Shown here in pieces: positions 1-5,337 of a stretch of DNA of 5,337 bases (its first letter is position 1; every line of letters begins with the position of its first letter). Below the pieces are notes generated by a model. The model saw nothing but the letters and a program-made list of their open reading frames with translations. It was not told where the DNA came from and ran no database searches. Source of the DNA: Desulfobacterales bacterium (lineage in GTDB: Bacteria > Desulfobacterota > Desulfobulbia > Desulfobulbales > Desulfocapsaceae). The translations under genes and the position numbers were made by a program. Location of the stretch: assembly GCA_013042695.1 (NCBI GenBank), contig JABDPQ010000748.1:1-5337 (forward strand). The letters are read 5' to 3'.

Positions 1-9
1 CAATTATAT

Positions 10-35
10 GCCTGCGGTAAAAATTTTTCGCAGGC
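10..35. repeat. Inverted repeat (GCCTGCG / CGCAGGC), possible terminator of the LysR gene
   Basis: A perfect 7-bp stem (bases 10-16 pair with 29-35) encloses a 12-base loop that itself contains AAAAATTTTT. It lies about 64 bases past the stop codon of the minus-strand LysR gene, where a terminator would be expected. Neither strand has a proper run of T directly after the stem: the minus strand continues ATATAATTG. A textbook intrinsic terminator is therefore not supported. A weak or Rho-assisted terminator, a protein-binding dyad, or a copy of a short dispersed repeat are all possible. Bases 1-98 hold no other feature I can support. Confidence 0.4.
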
Positions 36-98
36 CTTGACTTTGAACGAAAATCATCATTTTGCAAAAGGCTCACTCGTTATAATCGTTTTTCAATA

Positions 99-1046
99 TT
101 ATCTATCCAGAACGCTCTCATCTAAAATACCCTCGTCAATCAATTGAATCAGGATATCGGTACATTCCTTTTTTATTTTTTCTCTTAATAGCCTAGCGGC
201 AGGGGTGATTAATTGTCTACTTGGAAAGAGTAGCCAGAGTTCAGTGGAGGAGGGCTTGAACTCCGGCATAACACCTACAAGGTCTCCAGATAACAGATCC
301 GTGGATATTTCAAGGCAGGATTTTATTGCCAGCCCTTTCCCGTCAACACACCACTGTCGTACGAGGTCGCCGTCATTCGCGACACGGTTGCTGGTCATCT
401 TTATTTTATCTACCATACCTTCCTTTGTGAATGTCCAGACATCGTTAGCAATGTCGTAAAGCTCGTACAACAACCCGTTATGTGCGGGAAGGTCGCAGGG
501 ATGCTCTGGCATGCCGTACTTGTCGAGGTAACAAGGAGATGCGCAAAGAAGATTTGAGACATTACAGATTTTGAATCCATAAAGATTTGCGTCATTAAGC
601 GATCCAGGGCGAATATATCGTATGGCGATGTCTATAGAGTCTCTGAATAAGTCCACATTGCTGTCGCTGAGATTGAGCCGCACACTTAAGCCAGGATAGG
701 CATCCATAAATTCATTCAGCCATCGTCTGACTAGATTCCTGCCCAGGTCCGAAGCTGCAGCAATCCGCAGTTCGCCATCAACAATAGCCAGGTCGCTACT
801 TATCAGCTGTCTACCTTGCTCCAGCGTTAGCAGGGCCTGTTCACAATGGGGGATATACCGTTCACCAGCACTTGAAAGGCGAAGCTGCCTGGTTGTGCGG
901 ATAAACAATTCCGCATTGAGGGCTTCTTCCACCCGTTTTAATGCCGTACTGGCTCTAGGCGTGCTCATATCCAGATGAGTTGCTGCCGCAGTAATGGAGC
1001 GTAATTCCGCCACTTTGAGTACTACTTGAAGATCTTCCAGAAGCAT
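99..1046 (-). CDS. LysR-family transcriptional regulator (CrgA-like)
   Basis: This is a complete 315-residue LysR-type regulator, a usual length for the family. Residues 1-60 form the winged helix-turn-helix: the ITAAATHLDMSTPRASTALKRVEE region carries the helices, and LFIRTTRQLRLSSAG is the wing. Residues 61-88 are the linker helix. Residues from about 90 to 300 are a periplasmic-binding-protein-like effector domain, with LSDSNVDLFRDSIDIAIR (about 126-143) typical of the CrgA-like branch. The ATG start matches the normal LysR N-terminus, which has only a few residues before the first helix. No clear Shine-Dalgarno sequence precedes it; the upstream DNA is very AT-rich and includes a palindrome abutting the ATG. 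The gene points the same way as the phnE/HAD/dehydrogenase operon but lies 564 bases beyond it, past a pseudogene, so it probably has its own promoter. LysR genes usually regulate a divergent neighbour; here the upstream neighbour is only a plus-strand gene remnant. The target and effector cannot be told from sequence. Confidence 0.93.
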   Translation of the reverse strand: MLLEDLQVVLKVAELRSITAAATHLDMSTPRASTALKRVEEALNAELFIRTTRQLRLSSAGERYIPHCEQALLTLEQGRQLISSDLAIVDGELRIAAASDLGRNLVRRWLNEFMDAYPGLSVRLNLSDSNVDLFRDSIDIAIRYIRPGSLNDANLYGFKICNVSNLLCASPCYLDKYGMPEHPCDLPAHNGLLYELYDIANDVWTFTKEGMVDKIKMTSNRVANDGDLVRQWCVDGKGLAIKSCLEISTDLLSGDLVGVMPEFKPSSTELWLLFPSRQLITPAARLLREKIKKECTDILIQLIDEGILDESVLDR

Positions 1047-1069
1047 ATTGTTAAAAATATTTTAATAAT
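1047..1069. promoter_or_regulatory. AT-rich imperfect palindrome at the LysR start, candidate operator
   Basis: Two 10-base arms, ATTGTTAAAA (1047-1056) and TTTTAATAAT (1060-1069), are inverted copies with one mismatch around a 3-base centre (ATA). The palindrome ends directly at the LysR start codon, where a self-regulating LysR protein could block its own transcription or translation. On the minus strand a possible -35-like TTGAAA lies at 1076-1071 and a -10-like TAACAA at 1053-1048, 17 bases apart. That would put the transcription start almost on the ATG, so this pair is weak. AT-rich DNA makes chance palindromes common, hence the modest confidence. Confidence 0.35.
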
Positions 1070-1126
1070 GTTTCAAAAACCATACTGTTTATCTTTAATA
1101 ATTAAAAGACTATTATTTATCCCATA

Positions 1127-1529
1127 ACAGCAGGTATTGAAGTGCTCATCTCCATTATCTTCGGTATTGGCGGTAAAGGACGATCCATAGAGCATATAGT
1201 AGAAATTACCAAACTGCTTAACATTCTGCAGCCAGAAGAGCTGGCTCCCATGGCGCTAACGATCCAACCGGGGACCATATTAGAGAAACAGGTTGAATCA
1301 GGTGAATTTATCCAGGCAACTCCACCGCAGATCCTTGAAGAGGAGAAATACCTGCTGGAAAAATCTTGAGGATTTCGAGATGCTGTATTGGGGAGATCAC
1401 GGCAATAATATTGAGACCTTAAGAGGAATGCTGCCATTAAAGAGGGACCATTTTATCCAGAAGATTGATGATGCTATTATCCATCATCCGGTTACAAGCC
1501 AGGAGGTGCTTCTGACTTCTCCATGGTAG
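1127..1529 (+). pseudogene. C-terminal remnant of a radical SAM protein, truncated and frameshifted
   Basis: Two overlapping plus-strand frames join into one recognisable protein tail. The first runs from TAGIEV at 1127 through IIFGIGGKGRS, then LNILQPEELAPMAL and QPGTILEKQVESGEF, and hits TGA at 1367. The second frame continues with LEDFEMLYWGDHG, then LPLKRDHFIQKIDDAI, and stops at TAG 1527-1529. Radical SAM proteins of the COG1032 type have this order after the catalytic barrel core: a G-x-GG turn, a PGT(P) segment, a leucine-rich helix, then a L-P-L-x-(K/R)-D tail. The N-terminal two thirds, with the CxxxCxxC iron-sulfur cluster motif, is absent: upstream in this frame there is a stop at 1103-1105 and then non-coding AT-rich DNA. 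The frameshift maps to the A run at 1359-1363. With four A instead of five, the reading becomes LLENLEDFEM, as expected for the family. GTG at 1142 could in principle start a short product, but without a cluster-binding domain it would not be a working enzyme. No link to the flanking genes is evident. Confidence 0.72.
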
Positions 1530-1610
1530 GAAATCGGCCCGTGCATAGCTAGTACAGTAGTATTCTTATTCGGATGCGCCTAGAAGCCACCTGACACGAG
1601 ATAATCTTGA
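1530..1610. other. Intergenic spacer between the pseudogene and the dehydrogenase 3' end
   Basis: This 81-base stretch separates the end of the plus-strand radical SAM remnant from the end of the minus-strand dehydrogenase gene. It is therefore a convergent 3'-3' junction where a terminator would be expected. I see no GC-rich hairpin followed by a T run on either strand, no tRNA-like fold and no open reading frame. Confidence 0.4.
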
Positions 1611-2939
1611 TCAGGAAAGCCATTTCTCAATAAGGGCTTCTGTCTCGTCTGGAATTACACCAACTATTGTCGCAATATCCAGGACGGTAAAACGGTTGCG
1701 CATTTGGTGGGCATGGTTGACTATTTCCATGAAGAAATCCATGTCTAAGGGAGATTTATTATACTGCAAATCTGAATATCGATGCGCTGCCATGGCTTCT
1801 CGGAGGCACTCTTTTAAATTCTGAGCTGGAATTAAATTTGGCCTGATCGTTTCTTTAATGGCCCTCCAATTAGCTGGTATTTTGAGGATTGCTGCAGCCT
1901 CGGACATTCTAGGTAATTTTTCTTGAAATTCCTTTTCGATTACCGGTGTTAATGATCCCCAAAACGATTCATCCACATGTGTTGGAGGATCCTTAAATTG
2001 AGGTTCTTCTATTGTCATCAAGCGTTCATATAGGGCGGCCATCAGGATCGAGCTCACCCCGACCTGTCGTCCATGCAGATCATGAGCGTGATTATCTCGC
2101 GCTGCTAGCATATCAAGCGTATGTGAAATCAAGTGTTCCCCACCGGAAGCAGGGGCAGAGGTCCCAGTTATAGTCATGGCAACGCTTGAGTAGAACAAGG
2201 CCTCAAACAGCGCTTTAAACCCAGCAGGGTCGCGATCCCTGATTTTCTGTGGGTTTTTCAGATAGATTGGCTCAAGGTGTTTGAGAAGATCAACAGAGAA
2301 CTGGCAATAATAGTCACCAAAAAGAAATTGGTTTACCCGCCAATCGGCACCGCTCACAGATTTCGCCAGAACGTCTCCCAATCCGGCAGTACTCAATTCA
2401 TGGGGTGCATTGATGAGGATGTCCGGTGTGGCAATTACCGCTTTAGGGGCCGCGGCATGAAACAATACTTTGAGTCCGTCAACGGTGGCCGCTACATTAG
2501 CAGATGCATATCCATTCATGGAAGCAGCCGTAGCAACGACGATATACGGCTTGTGCTGCAGGAATGCCAACCATTTTACCAGGTCATTGATGACCCCGCT
2601 GCCCAAGGCAATATAGAGGTCGGCAGCAGAACATTCTTCAAGTAGCGAGTCTTTGGTCTGGCTATCCACCACTGGCGATTCACCGTCTATGTCAGGAACG
2701 ATGAAACGCTGAACAGTAAAATCATCATCAGCCAAAAGTTCTCTGATTTCCTCACCTGCAACCATGTAGGTTCTAGAGTCAGCTATGAGCATACAACGAT
2801 TACCGTCACTGAACCTATTTATTAGTCTGGGTATTGACCCAAACGAATATTGATCATAGAAAAATTCCTCTATGGGGACCGTATGTTGCCTCCCGCATGT
2901 GCACTCAAATGAAGATCCCAGTAACTGTATCAAATCCAT
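1611..2939 (-). CDS. sn-glycerol-1-phosphate dehydrogenase (AraM/EgsA family)
   Basis: This 442-residue protein belongs to the iron/zinc-dependent dehydroquinate synthase-like superfamily, in the branch that interconverts sn-glycerol-1-phosphate and DHAP with NAD(P). Visible signatures are the dinucleotide-binding GSGVINDLVKW (113-123), the ATAASMNGYAS substrate loop (136-146), GLGDVLAK (186-193), ASGGEHLISH (264-273) and LHGRQVGV (288-295). By family analogy D189, H269 and H289 should be the metal ligands. The N-terminus holds CTCGRQH (13-19), a CxCGxxH segment common in bacterial homologues. The protein is longer than archaeal EgsA (roughly 350 residues), with an added C-terminal helical part (about 310-442). 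The start is ATG 20 bases after the HAD stop, preceded by only a weak purine stretch (GAGA). It is the last gene of the four-gene run. Archaea use this enzyme for lipid backbones and Bacillus AraM for heptaprenylglyceryl phosphate; no prenyltransferase is visible here. The transporter context fits a catabolic role, oxidising imported glycerol-1-phosphate or a mimic. The family is secure, the physiological direction is inference. Confidence 0.88.
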   Translation of the reverse strand: MDLIQLLGSSFECTCGRQHTVPIEEFFYDQYSFGSIPRLINRFSDGNRCMLIADSRTYMVAGEEIRELLADDDFTVQRFIVPDIDGESPVVDSQTKDSLLEECSAADLYIALGSGVINDLVKWLAFLQHKPYIVVATAASMNGYASANVAATVDGLKVLFHAAAPKAVIATPDILINAPHELSTAGLGDVLAKSVSGADWRVNQFLFGDYYCQFSVDLLKHLEPIYLKNPQKIRDRDPAGFKALFEALFYSSVAMTITGTSAPASGGEHLISHTLDMLAARDNHAHDLHGRQVGVSSILMAALYERLMTIEEPQFKDPPTHVDESFWGSLTPVIEKEFQEKLPRMSEAAAILKIPANWRAIKETIRPNLIPAQNLKECLREAMAAHRYSDLQYNKSPLDMDFFMEIVNHAHQMRNRFTVLDIATIVGVIPDETEALIEKWLS

Positions 2940-2959
2940 ATTCTCATTTTCTGGTACAC

Positions 2960-3808
2960 CTACCAGATAAATCCTCCCATGATCATAGTAGGAAAAGTGT
3001 CTTCAGCCTTACAGCGCATTTTCAATTTACGCGTATCCGGGGGTATCGTGGCGAACTCCTGACAATGAAGGCCGGTTCCGACCAGGATACTATCCAAACC
3101 GCTGTTTCGTGCTCCGGCGATGTCAGTTCTTAAACTGTCTCCAATTGTCACAATACGGTCATGTGCTATGCCAGGCAACTGCTGCAAACAGTATTGATAG
3201 ATAGTCTTGAATGGTTTGCCAAAATAAATCACGCGCCCACCTCGTTTTTCATAATGAGCTGCCAAAGCCCCCGGCCCAATGCCCAGCACACTATTTCGAT
3301 TTACCAAGACGTCTGGGTTGGCGCAGACCATAGTCAACCCACGTCTCGCGAGGAGTTCAAGGGTCTTTTGGTAAATGTCTGTGGATTGGGGATTTCCCTC
3401 GACACCTATAGTTAAAACAAATTCTGCGGCTGTTGGATCATCGGTTCTGCGGATCATGAGTCCATCTGACAGACCATATCTCTCAGAACCAAACAGAAAA
3501 TAATGTGATCCTAAATTCTTACCATCAAGATCGTGTCTAAGGGCCAGATGCGTAAGTTCTCCTGAAGTGACCAATGAATTGTAAAGTCCTGGAAGAATAT
3601 CAAAACCTTTCAGATCAGCACAAACCACTTTCGCTCGTCGCCCACTATTGGACAAAAGCAGGACCTTTTTCCCGCAGTCCTGCAGGCTGCGAAGACTGTC
3701 AATCACTCCTGGATAGGTCTTCGTTCCATCGTGCAAAACTCCCCATATATCGGTAATAAAAGCATCATAGCAATCTTGTATCTCGGATATACCTGCTATG
3801 TATCTCAT
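2960..3808 (-). CDS. HAD superfamily class IIA hydrolase (NagD-like, TIGR01459 type)
   Basis: This 282-residue cytosolic HAD-fold protein has a C2-type cap. Motif I is YDAFITDIWGVLHDG (14-28), with D20 as the expected nucleophile. Motif II is LLLSNSGRR (51-58, S53), motif III is FGKPFK (196-201, K198) and motif IV is TIGDSLRTDIAG (221-232, D224 and D229). The CANPDVLVNR segment (162-171) is a hallmark of class IIA caps. Position +2 after the nucleophile, normally the aspartate acid/base of phosphatases, is tryptophan (W22). The DxWGVLHDG pattern is, to my knowledge, typical of the TIGR01459 subgroup, so it is not a mutation private to this gene. The gene follows phnE2 by 34 bases and precedes the glycerol-1-phosphate dehydrogenase by 20, so co-transcription is likely. 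A role as a small-molecule phosphatase on the imported or oxidised substrate is inferred; the substrate is unknown. The ATG start gives the normal short lead (GISEI) before motif I; no strong ribosome site is visible. Confidence 0.87.
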   Translation of the reverse strand: MRYIAGISEIQDCYDAFITDIWGVLHDGTKTYPGVIDSLRSLQDCGKKVLLLSNSGRRAKVVCADLKGFDILPGLYNSLVTSGELTHLALRHDLDGKNLGSHYFLFGSERYGLSDGLMIRRTDDPTAAEFVLTIGVEGNPQSTDIYQKTLELLARRGLTMVCANPDVLVNRNSVLGIGPGALAAHYEKRGGRVIYFGKPFKTIYQYCLQQLPGIAHDRIVTIGDSLRTDIAGARNSGLDSILVGTGLHCQEFATIPPDTRKLKMRCKAEDTFPTMIMGGFIW

Positions 3809-3842
3809 ATAAAATCAGCTCAATTCGGGAGGTACGCAAGAA

Positions 3843-4655
3843 CTAGGTGATCCTGGCTCTAATCTTAATTGAGAGGTACTCGCTGAGAATAACTACACCG
3901 AAAATTGAAATCAGAATTACTGACACTTCGTGCCAGGAAAAAAGATTGATAGAGGAATAGAGTACAATCCCGATTCCCCCTGCCCCTACGAATCCAAGGA
4001 CAGTGGACTCCCGGATGTTGATATCCCAGCGATAAATGATCGTTCCCAGAATTACCGGCATCACCTGCGGTAGTACACCAATTAGGAGCGTCTGCATCTT
4101 TGAGGCACCGGTGGCCTCAATGGCCTCAACAGCTCCGACATCTATCTCTTCTATTGCCTCGGCAATGAGCTTACCCACAAACCCTATCGATCGCGCGGCC
4201 ACCGAGAAAATACCGGCCACCGGTCCCGGCCCGAAGATGGCAACAAACAGCAATCCCCAGACGACTGTATTCACCGACCTGGAAGTAACCAGAATAAAGC
4301 GGCCGAAAAACCAAGTTGTCTTGTTAAAGGTAGTGTTTCTGGCAGCCAGGATAGCGACGGGAAAGGCTAGAAATATCGTAAAGACCGTGCCCAGGGTCGC
4401 GATGTGGAGGGTTTCTATGAGAGGCGGAATGATCTCATAGAAAAAGGGCCAGTAGGGCGGTATCATCCTGGTAAATAGATCTGCCGCCTGGACATGGGCG
4501 TCCAGGAAATAAAACCAGGGTATGTCGAGATTGCTTACTGACCATACAGCAATGAAAACGATACCTGCATACCAGATATAACGAATGAGTGTCTCGGCGG
4601 GACTGAAGCGTTTCCAAATCTGTGGATATTTCTGTTGGAAATCAATTTGGCTCAT
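3843..4655 (-). CDS. phnE: Phosphonate-type ABC transporter permease (PhnE2)
   Basis: This complete 270-residue inner-membrane permease of the PhnE family (binding-protein-dependent transport, MetI-like fold) is a usual length. It has a first membrane helix at about 24-41, a periplasmic stretch containing RMIPPYWPFF (63-72, the counterpart of the family's R-M/F-PPDFS segment), and further helices at about 83-104 and 117-150. The EAA loop that contacts the ATPase is VEAIEATGASKMQTLLIGVLP (176-196), and the family signature ESTVLGFVGAGGIG is at 216-229, followed by a last helix at about 244-262. The ATG overlaps the upstream phnE1 stop in ATGA (4655-4652), so the two are translationally coupled. 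With phnE1 it likely forms a heterodimeric channel, powered by a PhnC ATPase and fed by a PhnD binding protein encoded outside the window. The substrate could be a phosphonate, phosphite or a small phosphate ester; the downstream genes favour a glycerol-phosphate-like compound. That last step is inference. Confidence 0.92.
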   Translation of the reverse strand: MSQIDFQQKYPQIWKRFSPAETLIRYIWYAGIVFIAVWSVSNLDIPWFYFLDAHVQAADLFTRMIPPYWPFFYEIIPPLIETLHIATLGTVFTIFLAFPVAILAARNTTFNKTTWFFGRFILVTSRSVNTVVWGLLFVAIFGPGPVAGIFSVAARSIGFVGKLIAEAIEEIDVGAVEAIEATGASKMQTLLIGVLPQVMPVILGTIIYRWDINIRESTVLGFVGAGGIGIVLYSSINLFSWHEVSVILISIFGVVILSEYLSIKIRARIT

Positions 4656-5337
4656 CTCAGTCTCGCTCGTATCCAGTTACTGAAAAATTCACCGAGAAAA
4701 ACTAAAGAAACAATGGTCATCAGGATAGCCAAACTGAAACCATAGTCATAGCGGGAAAAGCTTGCAGCCAGGGTTTGCCCAATTCCTCCAGCACCGACGA
4801 TTCCAACCACGGTTGAATGCCTGATGTTGGCATCAAGTCGGTAGATTGAAACACCTATGTAACGCGGTAAAATGTGGGGTTGAACAGCATAAAGGAGAAG
4901 TTTTGGAAAACTGGCGCCAGTAGCTTTGATGGCCTCTAGTTTGCCGGGCGTCATGTTCTCAATATCTTCTGCAACCATCTTGCCAATGAAACTGAAACTA
5001 GCCACAATAAGAGTTAATACTCCAGCCAGAGGACCGAATCCGAAAATCTTAACGAAGAAAATTGCGACGATAACCTCATGAAAGGTTCTGCTAATCCCGA
5101 GAAATGCACGACCTGCAAAATAAACTGGTTTGGGAACGAGATTGTTGGCAGCACAGAGCCCCACCGGTATGGCGATAATCATGCCGAAGAAACTGGCGGC
5201 AAAGGCCATCTGGATGCTTTCAAGCACCCCGCGCATCAGAATTTCCCAACGGCTAAAGTCAGGCGGAAACATGCGTTGGAAAATATCAACTGCCCGGGGC
5301 ATTCCTTTTAACGTTCTCTGCCAATCAGCATCCAGGG
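4652..5337 (-). CDS. phnE: Phosphonate-type ABC transporter permease (PhnE1), 5' end cut by the window
   Basis: The reading frame is open to the right edge, so the gene is N-terminally partial. An ATG at 5302-5300 exists, but the frame continues upstream (DWQRTLKGMPRAVDIFQ) without a stop, and PhnE proteins normally carry about 40-60 more residues, including the first membrane helix, before the MFPPDFS segment. I therefore do not take that ATG as the start. Numbering from that internal Met, MFPPDFSRWE is at 11-20, membrane helices at about 29-50, 76-100 and 190-205, the EAA loop LEAIKATGASFPKLLLYAVQP at 122-142, and the signature HSTVVGIVGAGGIG at 162-175. It ends in TGA overlapping the phnE2 ATG by 4 bases. 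It is a diverged paralogue of phnE2, not a duplicate: both share EAI-x-ATGAS and GAGGIG but differ elsewhere, as expected for two halves of a heterodimeric permease. Genes for PhnC and PhnD are expected just upstream. Confidence 0.9.
   Translation of the reverse strand, partial: LDADWQRTLKGMPRAVDIFQRMFPPDFSRWEILMRGVLESIQMAFAASFFGMIIAIPVGLCAANNLVPKPVYFAGRAFLGISRTFHEVIVAIFFVKIFGFGPLAGVLTLIVASFSFIGKMVAEDIENMTPGKLEAIKATGASFPKLLLYAVQPHILPRYIGVSIYRLDANIRHSTVVGIVGAGGIGQTLAASFSRYDYGFSLAILMTIVSLVFLGEFFSNWIRARLR

Noticed and set aside
1117..1437. 106-residue minus-strand open frame over the radical SAM remnant
   Set aside because: The plus strand gives recognisable radical SAM C-terminal sequence across two frames, while the minus frame reads as serine-rich, low-information sequence typical of a shadow.
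1530..1610. Terminator for the operon at the dehydrogenase 3' end
   Set aside because: No convincing hairpin followed by a T run could be found by eye on either strand.
2277..2645. 122-residue plus-strand open frame inside the dehydrogenase gene
   Set aside because: It is antisense to well-conserved dehydrogenase motifs and shows no family signature of its own.
4036..4440. 134-residue plus-strand open frame inside phnE2
   Set aside because: It lies antisense within a strongly supported permease gene and its translation shows no recognisable domain; it is a shadow frame.
4652..5302. Taking ATG 5302 as the true start of phnE1
   Set aside because: The frame stays open to the window edge, and PhnE proteins have a further N-terminal membrane helix before the MFPPDFS segment, so the start is most likely outside the window.
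1..5337. CRISPR array, tRNA or rRNA genes, or an insertion sequence with terminal repeats
   Set aside because: No regularly spaced repeats, no recognisable RNA gene sequence and no transposase or matching terminal inverted repeats were seen.

Overview
The window looks like a Gram-negative (proteobacterial or desulfobacterial) chromosome segment of moderate, slightly AT-leaning base composition. This placement is inferred from protein style: a CrgA-like LysR regulator, a PhnE-type permease pair and a TIGR01459-like HAD protein. No marker gene fixes the taxon. All intact genes lie on the minus strand, so the biological order runs from right to left.

Right part (5337 down to 1611): four minus-strand genes spaced like one operon. 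They are two paralogous phosphonate-type ABC permeases (phnE1, cut by the right edge of the window, and phnE2, overlapping it by 4 nt in ATGA), a HAD class IIA hydrolase of the NagD/TIGR01459 type 34 nt downstream, and a sn-glycerol-1-phosphate dehydrogenase (AraM/EgsA-like) 20 nt further. The ATPase (phnC) and binding protein (phnD) are not visible and would be expected beyond the right edge. No C-P bond cleavage gene (phnJ, phnX, phnZ, phnA) is present. The combination suggests import of a small organophosphate or phosphonate that is then handled by a glycerol-phosphate-type dehydrogenase and a phosphatase-like HAD enzyme. One possible reading is salvage of sn-glycerol-1-phosphate, the archaeal-type lipid backbone, into DHAP.

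Middle (about 1120 to 1530): the only plus-strand coding signal. It is a C-terminal remnant of a radical SAM protein that has lost its N-terminal catalytic part and also carries a one-base frameshift in an A run. It is flanked by an 81-bp spacer on the operon side and an AT-rich spacer of about 75 bp on the regulator side.

Left part (1046 down to 99): a complete LysR-family regulator, with an AT-rich imperfect palindrome touching its start codon that may be an autoregulatory operator. It lies downstream of the transport/dehydrogenase operon with the pseudogene between, so a regulatory link to that operon is possible but not shown. The first 98 bases hold only an inverted repeat with a 7-bp stem, possibly a weak terminator for the regulator.
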